A stretch of 64,000 nucleotides of DNA from Peribacillus alkalitolerans. Its GTDB lineage: Bacteria; Bacillota; Bacilli; Bacillales; DSM-1321. Positions 34,741-43,503 of the stretch are shown here, piece by piece (the first letter of the stretch is position 1; every line of letters begins with the position of its first letter). Under the pieces are notes generated by a model. That model was given only the letters and a program-made list of their open reading frames with translations. It was not told where the DNA came from and did not search any database. The stretch covers positions 363,476-427,475 of the forward strand of contig NZ_JAAGVZ010000002.1 of assembly GCF_010882125.1 (NCBI RefSeq), in the 5' to 3' direction. Both the position numbers and the translations under genes were made by a program.

Positions 34741-35109
34741 CTACAATAGGGCTTCTGCAATCAGCTTATCAAACTTTCTAATATCAATGTCCTTTTTTAA
34801 CTTCACTTTAATGCGACCAGCTTTTGTCCACAGTTCTACCTCTGCATTCACATCAAGAAAGCTGCCCGCATTTTCTGTTGACCACATCGTTATAGATGAA
34901 TAGGGCAAAGAATATATTTCAACCTTTTTACCTGTTAACCCTTGTGAGTCTCTCACAATTAATCTTTTATTTGTAAAGATCGCACTATCCCGAAATGTTT
35001 TGTATGCAGCAACCGCTTCTTCCCCTCCGACCAAAATCTTATTAACGTCATCTGGAATTGGACATTCAGAAAGCAGCGTCCATTCCAATATTCCTGTTGT
35101 TGTAGCCAT
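34741..35109 (-). CDS. Bacterial PH-domain protein
   Basis: The 122-residue protein resembles bacterial pleckstrin-homology domain proteins. Family-like features are AAYKTFRDSAIFTNKRLIV (about residues 34-52) and YSLPYSSITMWSTENAG. These proteins form ring-like oligomers and are thought to act in envelope stress, but the role here is unknown. The ATG at 35109 is chosen because GAAGGAGG lies eight bases before it; the open frame extends 35 codons further with no site. It stands alone. Confidence 0.85.
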   Translation of the reverse strand: MATTTGILEWTLLSECPIPDDVNKILVGGEEAVAAYKTFRDSAIFTNKRLIVRDSQGLTGKKVEIYSLPYSSITMWSTENAGSFLDVNAEVELWTKAGRIKVKLKKDIDIRKFDKLIAEALL

Positions 35110-35463
35110 TATAATTACCTCCTTCATTATGATGTGTTTCACTAATAATTTCTTTAGAAATATGGAAAATCCTCTTTTATGTAAAAACAAGGTCTCTCTA
35201 TACATTAAATACACAGTAAAAAGGTTATCATGTTTAACGAGATGGTACTTGCATCATCATTGTTAGAGATGTTGGGTCATTGTTGGGATCGCTATGAAAA
35301 TCACTTAATAGAGTCTACGTGGCTGTGTATTGTAGAAATGTACACTGCAGTTTCAACGCGAAGACTATCTTCTTTGGCGACATTTGAAATTAACTACAAA
35401 TATTAACATCATTTGATCCATACAACTTTTAAAAGCAAAAAATAGATAAGGATCAGTTTGACT
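35110..35463. other. Intergenic region without a recognised gene
   Basis: No coding pattern, hairpin or repeat stands out. It separates two minus-strand single genes and must hold the promoter of the PH-domain gene. Confidence 0.4.
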
Positions 35464-35847
35464 CTAAATAAGACTATATTCCTTCCAATCTCCGTTTGAT
35501 ATTTCCTTTTTCAACAAATTCTTTTTATTAGCTATGTACATGTATGCAACGAGATTGCCTTTGTCTGTATAAACGGTTTGTTCAATTCTTTCATATAGAT
35601 TGTCTTTCCCACCAACTGTATATCCTTCTAAAAGATCAAGTTGAATTAATTCATTATCTGTTACTGAGTACAGTTCACCGTATGTTTTGTCTGAGCTTGA
35701 TTGTGTCATAGCTGGATACCCATATCCTGTGTCATACAGTTTACCTTCTGTCCAGCAATTCTCCGAGATGCACATAGCACTTTCTATTAGTCGGTGGTTC
35801 TTTTCTTCCTTGCGTAAGGTTCCATAAACAAATACTTTTATCATCAT
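35464..35847 (-). CDS. Gamma-glutamylcyclotransferase-like protein
   Basis: The 127-residue protein begins VFVYGTLRKEEKNHRLIE, the characteristic YGTLR motif of the GGCT/AIG2 fold. It includes the Glu of YGELYSV as catalytic candidate (about residue 58) and LDLLEGY (near 73). Such enzymes cyclise gamma-glutamyl compounds to 5-oxoproline. Two adjacent ATGs are possible starts; GGGGAG lies closer to the ideal distance for the second (35844). It stands alone. Confidence 0.85.
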   Translation of the reverse strand: MMIKVFVYGTLRKEEKNHRLIESAMCISENCWTEGKLYDTGYGYPAMTQSSSDKTYGELYSVTDNELIQLDLLEGYTVGGKDNLYERIEQTVYTDKGNLVAYMYIANKKNLLKKEISNGDWKEYSLI

Positions 35848-36040
35848 TGCTCCCCTTTTTTCTTTTAGGCTGTGTTAAATAAGAAACTCATAATACTAGA
35901 CTCTGTTATACAACAAAGTTGATTTACTTCTTTAATCTACCGAGTGAAGTATGCTTTTAAAAAATCATTACCTTATTTGGGATTATTTGTTAAAATTATT
36001 TTCAGATCTTAACCTTTGCTTTATAAATTGGAGGGGTAAA

Positions 36041-36289
36041 ATGAGTAAAAATTTTCATCTTTTTAATATAGTTGCAGGAATCATTATTATAGGTTCGATG
36101 ATTCAAGTTATTTTTTCTGGAAGTAATATGCTTCCTTATTTAGTCATTGTTTTATTTTTCTTGTCCTATTGGTTACAAAAGGTAAATTTTATACGTTTTA
36201 CTAGGTTTCTAGGTGTAGCGATTACGGTGTTACTTTTATTATTTTCATTGCTACCTCTGCTTGATTTCATCTTCCCTTTTGCCCCATAA
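36041..36289 (+). CDS. Small membrane protein of unknown function
   Basis: The 82-residue protein has three hydrophobic segments (about residues 6-22, 28-43 and 55-77), ending LDFIFPFAP. No family is recognised. The ATG at 36041 has GGAGGGG four bases upstream, a strong site. The open frame extends 30 codons further but without support. It stands alone. Confidence 0.65.
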   Translation: MSKNFHLFNIVAGIIIIGSMIQVIFSGSNMLPYLVIVLFFLSYWLQKVNFIRFTRFLGVAITVLLLLFSLLPLLDFIFPFAP

Positions 36290-36426
36290 AAAACTAATTT
36301 GTATAGTTTATATGTGCTTGCTGGGGCAGCCCTTTTTTTATAAAAATCAATATAGATATTTAACAAAGTCTTCTTTTATAACTAGATTATAAACCACAAA
36401 GGTTGGGAATCACCCAACCTTCGCAA

Positions 36427-37287
36427 TTAACTAATATGACTAAGTTTATCAGGATTTCTCATAATATAGATTTCTTTAATCTGTTCATGCTCGAGTTTAA
36501 AACTTACCACAGTTTTCAAATGGTTTGGTTCTATAAACAAGATACCTGCTTCCCCATTCACATTTACGAGTTCGATAGTGATTGGCACTTTAGAAAAGTG
36601 TTCAAGCAAAAGTGTAAAGAAACGGAATACAAGCTTCCTTGATTGGACTGGTTTAATAGCTGCAGTAACTTTACCGCCACCGTCAGTATATAGGATAACG
36701 TCATTTGATAACCAGTTTTCTAATTTTTGAAGATTACCTTCATGGATGGCTGCAACTAGGTTTTGTACGATATCTTCTTTGCCTTCATCAATATTAGTAG
36801 ATTCGACATCCATTCCTGGGATTTTGGTTTTCACTCTACTAAAGATTTTTCTACAATTCGCTTCATTTCGTCCAACGATTTCAGAGATGACTGTATAATC
36901 ATATTCCAGTACTTCTCTTAAAATAAATACAGCTCTCTCTATTGGGTTTAACTTTTCGAGTAAAAACAAAACAGCGATTGAAATGACTTCCCCTTTCATC
37001 ACTTCAGAGATGGGATCGTTATCCTGATATATCAGTGGTTCTGGCAACCACGGCCCTGTATACACTTCACGCTTTACTCGAGCTGATTTTAAATGGTCAA
37101 GACACCGATTCGTCACCATCTTAGATAAATAGGCTTTTTTATTTTCCACCTTCTCCAATTCCATGCCGCTCGCTTGAAGGAAAACATCCTGAACAATGTC
37201 CTCTGCATCGGTAACCGTTCCGAGTATACGATAAGCGATTGAAAACAGTAGTGGTCGATTCTCTACATAGAGTTGTTGCCATTCCAT
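36427..37287 (-). CDS. ECF41-type RNA polymerase sigma factor
   Basis: This is an extracytoplasmic-function sigma factor with sigma-70 region 2 (RPLLFSIAYRILGTVTDAED, about residues 10-29), region 4 (LNPIERAVFILREVLEYDY, near 118-136) and a C-terminal SnoaL-like domain (about 180-280). The linker WLPEPL and the SnoaL extension are typical of the ECF41 group, where the extension controls activity in place of an anti-sigma factor. The ATG at 37287 follows GGAGG by eight bases. It lies 20 bases after an oxidoreductase gene; ECF41 factors are usually beside such a partner. An ECF41-type promoter lies upstream of that gene. Confidence 0.92.
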   Translation of the reverse strand: MEWQQLYVENRPLLFSIAYRILGTVTDAEDIVQDVFLQASGMELEKVENKKAYLSKMVTNRCLDHLKSARVKREVYTGPWLPEPLIYQDNDPISEVMKGEVISIAVLFLLEKLNPIERAVFILREVLEYDYTVISEIVGRNEANCRKIFSRVKTKIPGMDVESTNIDEGKEDIVQNLVAAIHEGNLQKLENWLSNDVILYTDGGGKVTAAIKPVQSRKLVFRFFTLLLEHFSKVPITIELVNVNGEAGILFIEPNHLKTVVSFKLEHEQIKEIYIMRNPDKLSHIS

Positions 37288-37307
37288 TTTGTTTTCCTCC
37301 ATATCTA

Positions 37308-38459
37308 TTAGTTAACCAAACTAGCAATATTCCAAGTAAAATCCCTCATTTTCACACCTAATTTTCCTGTAAGGACAAAATCCATGCCCCATTTTTGTGC
37401 CCAAAAAAATCCGTCTGTTGGACCTAAACCAATACAATAAAGACTTGGATAGGCTTTGTGACCCTCAATGCCATATCCTGCAAGATCAGCCTTTATTATT
37501 TTAGCAAGGCTTTTTGCTTCTGCAACGGCTTCTTTACAAGTCATTCCTGCAACTTGGCCTGTGCTTGAATCGACAATATGAGCACAATCCCCAATCGAGT
37601 ATATATTTTTACACCCCTTCAATCGATACCAAGAATCAATCAAAAGTTTTCCATGATCCATCAAAGGAAGCCCTAGATCCTGTAGACAAGGGTGTGGTTG
37701 CATTCCCACTGTCCAAATGCAATAATCAGAAGCCATTTCAGAACCCTCATTGTAATAGATTTTACTGTTTTCAAATTTATGCGCATTTATATGATGAATT
37801 GTGGTAACACCTGAATTTTTTAACCTTTTTTCTAAATTCCGGCTCACTTTTTCTGGGATATCAAGCATCAATCTATCATGTTGATTCAAAAGATAAATTT
37901 CTACATCAGAGGCTTTCAACCCTTTTTGTTCTGCTTCATTTCGTAACCAAGTAGCGATTTCTGCTGATGTCTCAATTCCGGTTATCCCAGCTCCAATAAT
38001 GGAAATTCGGAGCTTCGATTTATCCGACAATTCATTTAAGAGATCCTGTCTTATTTTTCGTGCATTTTGAAGACTGCTTAATGTGGTCCCACCGTAAATT
38101 GGATTTACCTCTTTTATCACACTTCCTAGAGTCATGATCATTAAATCGTAATGTAAATGAATCATTTCTCCATTGACATCAAGCACCTCAATCTTTTGCT
38201 TCTCATGATTGACGGCTTTTAATTCTCCCTGAAGGAATTCAACCCCATCTGTACAATAGTTTGAAAATGGTATAAATAACTCAGAAAAGTCTTCATCCAC
38301 AATGCCTTTAAACAATTTCACCTTTTTAAAATGATTAGGCTGCTTATCTATTAAGACAATTCTATAATCTTTATTAAATTTTTCCTTCTTTAATGCATCA
38401 ATTGCATTGATCCCTGCATAACCTCCGCCAATAATCACAATGGTTTGTTGTTTTTTCAT
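37308..38459 (-). CDS. NAD(P)/FAD-dependent oxidoreductase (NDH-2-like)
   Basis: The 383-residue flavoprotein has two dinucleotide-binding folds: VIIGGGYAGINA (residues 8-19) for FAD and SIIGAGITGIETSAEIA (about 153-169) for NAD(P)H. The FAD block YSIGDCAHI (near 296) is also present. It resembles type II NADH dehydrogenases and related quinone/AIF-like reductases. It is the first gene of a two-gene unit with the ECF41 sigma factor and starts about 35 bases from an ECF41-type promoter, so it is likely the sigma factor's main target. Its natural substrate is unknown. Confidence 0.9.
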   Translation of the reverse strand: MKKQQTIVIIGGGYAGINAIDALKKEKFNKDYRIVLIDKQPNHFKKVKLFKGIVDEDFSELFIPFSNYCTDGVEFLQGELKAVNHEKQKIEVLDVNGEMIHLHYDLMIMTLGSVIKEVNPIYGGTTLSSLQNARKIRQDLLNELSDKSKLRISIIGAGITGIETSAEIATWLRNEAEQKGLKASDVEIYLLNQHDRLMLDIPEKVSRNLEKRLKNSGVTTIHHINAHKFENSKIYYNEGSEMASDYCIWTVGMQPHPCLQDLGLPLMDHGKLLIDSWYRLKGCKNIYSIGDCAHIVDSSTGQVAGMTCKEAVAEAKSLAKIIKADLAGYGIEGHKAYPSLYCIGLGPTDGFFWAQKWGMDFVLTGKLGVKMRDFTWNIASLVN

Positions 38460-38493
38460 CTTAATCGCTCCCTTTTTCCTTTTTCAAAAACAA

Positions 38494-38520
38494 GACGAAT
38501 CAGGCGTCTTAGTTGTGACA
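38494..38520 (-). promoter_or_regulatory. ECF41-type promoter
   Basis: On the minus strand TGTCACA is followed after exactly 16 bases by CGTC, the pattern described for ECF41 sigma factors. It lies 35 bases upstream of the oxidoreductase-sigma operon, so it implies autoregulation. Confidence 0.8.
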
Positions 38521-38540
38521 TCGATTGGAAATAATTGAAG

Positions 38541-38564
38541 AAAAAAACACCCGATTTAGGTGTT
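38541..38564 (-). terminator. Terminator behind the permease remnant
   Basis: AACACC/GGTGTT stem with a seven-base loop followed by seven T on the minus strand. No intact minus-strand gene lies just upstream, only the decayed permease remnant. Confidence 0.7.
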
Positions 38565-38664
38565 AGCATGAAGTGCGATTATGCCTTCTATATGCAGACA
38601 AAGGCACTACTACTAATGAACCGATAAATCCTTATTTAATTTTTGAATGAAAAGCTTGATGGAA

Positions 38665-38963
38665 AATGCACGGTTCACTATATGCTTCCACAATAAATAG
38701 AGCCCTATATGTAGGGCCTATTATTCTAGTAATCATTCAATTTCACGTCCGGCGCATATAGGCACGTACTGTTATAGGTGCAAATATCGCCACTATGACA
38801 GCAGCACCGATGAGGGAAACAGAAAGATCCCATCAAACGTTTCCTTTATTTACAAGTTCAGGGACAGCAGTGATAAGATGTGGTGCGGGTTGATCTTTAC
38901 AAACCACTGGAGCAAGTCGGGCATGGTATCAACCGGCTCAAAAGCATTGGAGAGAAAAGTGCA
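38665..38963 (-). pseudogene. Remnant duplicate of the ABC-2 permease 3' end
   Basis: This matches about 42600-42905 with long identical runs (for example AGGTGCAAATATCGCCACTA), covering the last 70-80 codons of the permease gene and the sequence after its stop. Single-base changes break the frame (TCCCATCAAACG for TCCCATCCAACT) and the 5' part is gone. A short segment up to about 39045 has no match. Confidence 0.88.
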
Positions 38964-39117
38964 GTTCCTACAGTAGTCATGGTTGTTCCCATAGTTGCCA
39001 ATTACATGGTCAAGATGTTGAGGACTTAATATCAACAGGGGTATGTATTACAGGAGATCTTTCAGCTTTTTTTTACTGTTCAAAAAACCATATTTACTTA
39101 TACTTATGATACGGTTC

Positions 39118-39158
39118 ACCTTATCGATTCTAACTTAGGTTTAACCTAAGAATAAGGT
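39118..39158. repeat. Compound inverted repeat
   Basis: Inner arms CTTAGGTT/AACCTAAG enclose one base, and outer arms ACCTTAT/ATAAGGT enclose them. Folded RNA would give a two-part hairpin. It lies about 140 bases before the Gly/Tyr-rich gene and is followed by a perfect palindrome GGGCATATGCCC at 39225-39236. Confidence 0.65.
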
Positions 39159-39297
39159 AAACTATACGATTTTTGGATCTAAAAACGCGGATTCTGACTC
39201 ATTTGCTTTAATTTTATAGTATTAGGGCATATGCCCAAACCCAATAGACTACTTAGGCATATCCTTTAGGGTATAAAATAAATAGGAGGGATTTACT

Positions 39298-39567
39298 TTG
39301 ACTCATTTCATTGACTTCAATGATCAACGAATACGCCCTGGATTTGGATTCGGTGGTTTTGGTAGACCTGGTTTTGGCTTTGGTAGACCAGGCTTTGGCT
39401 TAGGCTTAGGCTTTTTAGGAGGTCTTGCTGCTGGTGCACTATTGGCCCCAGGACCTGGATATGGTTATGGTTATGGTTATGGTTATGGTTATCCACCATA
39501 CCCTTATTATCCGCCATACCCGTACCCATACGATGCAAATTATAATATTCCATACTCTCCTTACTAA
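39298..39567 (+). CDS. Gly/Tyr/Pro-rich low-complexity small protein
   Basis: The 89-residue protein has three blocks: GFGFGGFGRPGFGFGRPGFG repeats (residues 14-35), a short hydrophobic LGLGFLGGLAAGALLA segment, and a YGYGYGYGYG tract followed by PPYPYYPPYPYPY. Such composition is common in spore-coat or cell-surface structural proteins of Bacillus, but no family is certain. The start is TTG with AGGAGGG seven bases upstream. A strong terminator follows. The tandem GGTTAT and CCTGGTTTTGG codon repeats may vary in number between strains. Confidence 0.75.
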   Translation: MTHFIDFNDQRIRPGFGFGGFGRPGFGFGRPGFGLGLGFLGGLAAGALLAPGPGYGYGYGYGYGYPPYPYYPPYPYPYDANYNIPYSPY

Positions 39568-39584
39568 AACGTAAATATAAAACA

Positions 39585-39622
39585 GAAAAAACGGAGCGCC
39601 TTCTTTGGCACTCCGTTTTTAA
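39585..39622 (+). terminator. Terminator of the Gly/Tyr-rich gene
   Basis: AAAAACGGAG/CTCCGTTTTT stem with an inner GCC/GGC pairing, 18 bases after the stop codon, then AATTG. Confidence 0.92.
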
Positions 39623-39886
39623 TTGAAACTGAGCTGTTCATTTGGTTAGATAAGAACTGTGTTTTAATAATTATAATTGTTTTTTTCTTGTGATATTTCT
39701 CTTATAAAACTCTTTTCAAAATTCTTTACGTAAATGTTCTTAACTCCGCCTACACCTCTAATTATACGGTATGATGGCTTTACTTTTAGGCATTGACTTT
39801 ACAATATGTAAGTTTGATCCACGTCACCATATTTATGACATTTCAGAGGAAAAACTCTTAATTTTAGTAAAAGGTGCATCCGAGTA

Positions 39887-39931
39887 CAAAAAAAGAGATT
39901 AGCTCCTGTAAAGGAACTAACCCCTCTTTTT
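39887..39931 (-). terminator. Terminator of the InhA protease gene
   Basis: AAAAAGAG/CTCTTTTT outer stem with an inner TCC/GGA hairpin lies just after the protease stop and is followed by a T-run on the minus strand. Confidence 0.8.
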
Positions 39932-39936
39932 GATGT

Positions 39937-42345
39937 TTATTTAAAGATTAATATTTTACCTACAGTTCCGTCAGCACTTTGCCCCACTACGCGAAACTTT
40001 AATCCGTATTTTGGAACATTTCGTCCAACATCTGGATCTTGAGGGTTGCTATAATCTTGACTATCGTCAAAAAGGGCATTACTTTGAGTAAAGTTATCTT
40101 TCATGTAGAAAGATGAATCACCAATTGTTACATTGCTACCTTTATTTAAGCTAAATGCAGCATCATGCATTTGGTAGCTGTTTGAGCCAAGGAGCTTATT
40201 AATTTGATAGAAATCATTAGGATCCTTCCAATTCTTATTATGCCAGATATTGTTATGCTGGTCTGCATCGACAACACCTAAGAATCCATCACCAGGATGG
40301 TAGCCAGGTCCTGTCCAGTTATTATCATATTTATTATCTACATACCAAACCACAAGACCCTGATCATATGATAGCATTGTTCCTCTACGGTTAACATTGG
40401 CTAAACCTGAATCGGAGCCGTTATGAGATCTCCATTCTAATAAGTAGTAGTGACTTGTTTCTTTTTTACCAGAATCTTTCGAGAATCCATCAAGGGTAAA
40501 TTTCGATGTTCCTTCTGCATCGTCAGTTAGAATCACATAACCGTCAGCTGTAACCTTTACATCCTCAACATAGAAACCTGGAAGTGCAACACCCGCATCA
40601 GCATCATAATTGAAGCTTAATTCAATAGTCTGACCAGCGAATTGAGATAAATCAAAAGTGGCATCTACCCAACCGTTCGAATCACCTGTAATTCCATTGC
40701 CTGGATTACCTTCATCATAACCCGGATCCGTAGTAGTGATATTTCCTGGAATCGTCTCTCCATTTACTTGTACAGAACCATAATCATAACCTTCTTCGAT
40801 GGAGTACCAAGTTTTAAAGCTAAGTTGAGCAGTAGTAGCATTCGTCAATTCAACTGTAGTTGACATGCTATTACTTAAATCATTAGCGCTGCCACTGAAA
40901 TACTCAAATTGCCCACTTGTAGGTGTGTTTACAACTGTTACTTTATTTGGAAGGTTTACTTTAACAACATCATGGTTTGTTCCTTTTGAACTTGCCTCGT
41001 CAAGTAGGACCTCTGTCCCTTTAGATGTCACATCACTCAAATTAACTGTAGTTCCTGATTGCCAATTTGGTGTAAACGTAGCTGATGTCATTGACTCCTG
41101 GAAAAACGCTTTTGCATTTGGGCTGAAGCCTGATGGTTCTGTACCTGGTATTTTACCTGCCCAGCTTCCACTTGACATGATTGACCAGTAGCTAACCGGT
41201 TCACCTGAGCCACCATAGGTGGTATCATATTCATCCGGATAGCCTAAATCATGACCGAATTCATGGGCGAATACTCCAGCTGCCCCGTCTTCTGGCTCAA
41301 TGGTGTAGGCGTAGGCGCCTAAATTCCCACCCCAATAAGGGACATCAGTGCTCGTACCTGGAATTGTAGCCACTCCACCTAAATCCCAACTATGAGACCA
41401 TATCGCATCTTCACCAATTTTACCGCCTCCAGCTTCTTCACCGACACCAGAGTGAATGACCATAAGGTGATCAATGATTCCATCCGGTTCACGCGTGTTA
41501 CCATCTCCATTTAAATCAAAAGGATCTTCTATATCATATTTATTTAGATTTACTCCATTACTAGCTGCCTTTGTTAAAGCTTCGTAAACTAAGTTCCTTG
41601 GTCTCACATCATTACCACCATTAGCAGTATGCGCACCATAATAGGCCGCAGGTTTTGATGCCCTATACCATCCAGCAACCTCACCATCAACAGTATAACT
41701 ACCACCAGATTGTTGCTCATAATATTGCTTCATTGAAATTTTTGTTTTTCCGTCAGGTCCAAGATAACCATTTTCACCAAAAATCATATCTTGATAGTGT
41801 TGATGAGAATACGCATCAGAACCACTATAATACATATCTGTTTCATCTGGTGATAATTGTCCATGTGGATGGTCAGGGAAATCAATTAATAGTACAAGTA
41901 CTTCATCTTGTCGTTTAGTTCCATCCCATTTTTCTTCTTTAACAGAAGAAACAGTATTTTGTTTTGCTACTCCTAATTTATTTCCTTTACCTTTATATAT
42001 ACCGTTACTTTCCATGTTTGCTTTAATTTGTTCTGTTAGAGCAGCACGATTTTTCGCAAAAGTATCGGTTTCTTTATTTGCTGCAGAAGCTACCGCTAGC
42101 TTATGTAAATACTGCTGCAATGCCTTGTCTGCTTCAGCAGCGGTGGCATTTTGTGGAATGGTTCCGTTTTTCTTTAACATTTCAATCAGTCTGTTCTCGT
42201 TTGCAATGGCTAAATCAATGGGTGCTACTTCATTAGCGGTAGCCTCCTTTATTACTTTCTCATGATTCATAACACCTGGTGCAAATGCACTAAATACAAG
42301 ACCTGCTGATAAAATTGGCGTCGTAATTCTTTTTTTCCAATTCAA
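39937..42345 (-). CDS. inhA: Immune inhibitor A-type M6 metalloprotease
   Basis: This is a secreted zinc protease of family M6. It has a signal peptide (residues 1-30, ending AFAPGVMNHE) and a propeptide. The catalytic zinc motif is HEFGHDLGYPDEYD (about residue 365), within a typical M6 neighbourhood (IDHLMVIHSGVGEEAGGGK before, SYWSIMSSGSW after). A C-terminal VEG/MAM-like region and the final KYGLKFRVVGQSADG follow. InhA proteins of Bacillus degrade antimicrobial peptides and host proteins and act in exosporium and stationary-phase physiology. The start is TTG with AGGAGG nine bases upstream. Length (802 aa) is normal. Confidence 0.93.
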   Translation of the reverse strand: MNWKKRITTPILSAGLVFSAFAPGVMNHEKVIKEATANEVAPIDLAIANENRLIEMLKKNGTIPQNATAAEADKALQQYLHKLAVASAANKETDTFAKNRAALTEQIKANMESNGIYKGKGNKLGVAKQNTVSSVKEEKWDGTKRQDEVLVLLIDFPDHPHGQLSPDETDMYYSGSDAYSHQHYQDMIFGENGYLGPDGKTKISMKQYYEQQSGGSYTVDGEVAGWYRASKPAAYYGAHTANGGNDVRPRNLVYEALTKAASNGVNLNKYDIEDPFDLNGDGNTREPDGIIDHLMVIHSGVGEEAGGGKIGEDAIWSHSWDLGGVATIPGTSTDVPYWGGNLGAYAYTIEPEDGAAGVFAHEFGHDLGYPDEYDTTYGGSGEPVSYWSIMSSGSWAGKIPGTEPSGFSPNAKAFFQESMTSATFTPNWQSGTTVNLSDVTSKGTEVLLDEASSKGTNHDVVKVNLPNKVTVVNTPTSGQFEYFSGSANDLSNSMSTTVELTNATTAQLSFKTWYSIEEGYDYGSVQVNGETIPGNITTTDPGYDEGNPGNGITGDSNGWVDATFDLSQFAGQTIELSFNYDADAGVALPGFYVEDVKVTADGYVILTDDAEGTSKFTLDGFSKDSGKKETSHYYLLEWRSHNGSDSGLANVNRRGTMLSYDQGLVVWYVDNKYDNNWTGPGYHPGDGFLGVVDADQHNNIWHNKNWKDPNDFYQINKLLGSNSYQMHDAAFSLNKGSNVTIGDSSFYMKDNFTQSNALFDDSQDYSNPQDPDVGRNVPKYGLKFRVVGQSADGTVGKILIFK

Positions 42346-42645
42346 ATGTCCATTCCTCCTAATTATTCTATTATTCTACCATTGAAAAAATAAGACTTAA
42401 TTCCCCCTTACTTTGTAGGATATAAGACTATTCCATTATACAACTAATCTTAATTTTTTGAATGTTTTAATTATTTAAAATCCATTTAAATTATCGACAA
42501 AATTTTACAGCTCAACTTATTTCCTCTTTCTGGTTGTTGGACCCAAAGTTTAAGAAGTAATCCTTTTTTATCAACTTCACTTAAAAACCTCATTTACTTA
42601 TGGTACGGTTCATCGTAGCACATTGTAGATTCCAAATTAAATAGA

Positions 42646-42661
42646 ACCCTTGATTAAGGGT
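42646..42661 (-). terminator. Weak terminator of the ABC exporter operon
   Basis: ACCCTT/AAGGGT stem with a GATT loop, 26 bases after the permease stop, with a short T-rich stretch on the minus strand. A GCCCTAT/ATAGGGC-like hairpin occupies the same position in the remnant copy. Confidence 0.5.
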
Positions 42662-42687
42662 CCTATAAATCTAGCTATCATTCAAAT

Positions 42688-43503
42688 TTACGTCCTACGC
42701 ATGTAAGCACGTACTGTAATAGGTGCAAATATCGCCACTATGACAGCAGCTCCGATGAGGGAAACAGAAAGATCCCATCCAACTTTGCCATTGTTTACAA
42801 GTTGACGGACAGCAGTGATAAGGTGTGAGAGCGGGTTGATCTTTACAAACCACTGGAGCCAGTCGGGCATGGTATCGACCGGAACAAAAGCATTGGATAG
42901 AAACGTGAGCGGGAACAGCGCAAGCATTGATATCCCTTGTACGCTAGAAGCAGTTCGCGCAATCACACCGAAGAAGGCAAAAATCCAGCTTATTGCCCAG
43001 GAACAGACAATGACGAGAACTCCTGCAATGACAACGTTACCTAGACCTCCCTCTGGCCTGAAGCCCATGATATACCCCATGGCAAAAGTAAGCACAGTCG
43101 CAATGGTATACCGGATTGTATCTGCCAACAGCGCGCCAGCCAACGGCGCAATACGCGCAATCGGAAGTGATTTGAATCGATCGAATACGCCCTTATCCAT
43201 ATCCTCTCGTAGCTGGACTCCTGTGACAATGGATGTTGTAATCACCGTTTGCACGAGGATGCCGGGAATGATGACCGGCAAATAGGCCTTCACGTTACCT
43301 GAGATGGCACCGCCAAATATGTAGGTAAACATTAGGGTGAAGATGATAGGCTGGAGCGTCACGTCGAACAATTGCTCGGGTGTACGTCGTATCTTCAGCA
43401 AGCCTCGATAAGCCATTGTAAACGAATTTCGAACTGTCTGGCCAAAACTCGTGTTGTTTTTCAGTTGGCTGTTGGCACTTGTCTGATATGCTGTATTGTT
43501 CAT
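42688..43503 (-). CDS. ABC-2 type export permease (DrrB-like)
   Basis: The 271-residue protein has six membrane helices and the ABC-2 permease layout. It has a cytoplasmic start (RNSFTMAYRGLLKIRRTPEQ, residues 24-43), IPGILVQTVITTSIVTG near residue 96 and FLSNAFVPVDTMPDWLQWF near 205, a block typical of the DrrB/daunorubicin-type exporters. It forms an exporter with the ATPase whose gene overlaps it by 4 bases. It likely exports a lipid-like or antibiotic-like compound. The codon use is GC-richer than that of neighbours. Confidence 0.93.
   Translation of the reverse strand: MNNTAYQTSANSQLKNNTSFGQTVRNSFTMAYRGLLKIRRTPEQLFDVTLQPIIFTLMFTYIFGGAISGNVKAYLPVIIPGILVQTVITTSIVTGVQLREDMDKGVFDRFKSLPIARIAPLAGALLADTIRYTIATVLTFAMGYIMGFRPEGGLGNVVIAGVLVIVCSWAISWIFAFFGVIARTASSVQGISMLALFPLTFLSNAFVPVDTMPDWLQWFVKINPLSHLITAVRQLVNNGKVGWDLSVSLIGAAVIVAIFAPITVRAYMRRT

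Noticed and set aside
38850..39035. Open frame of 61 codons with protein-like parts
   Set aside because: It lies inside the duplicated and frameshifted permease remnant and has no start signal.
39340..39520. Regular short repeats that could be taken for a CRISPR array
   Set aside because: The repeats are codon repeats of a Gly/Tyr-rich protein with no spacers. No CRISPR array was seen anywhere in the window.
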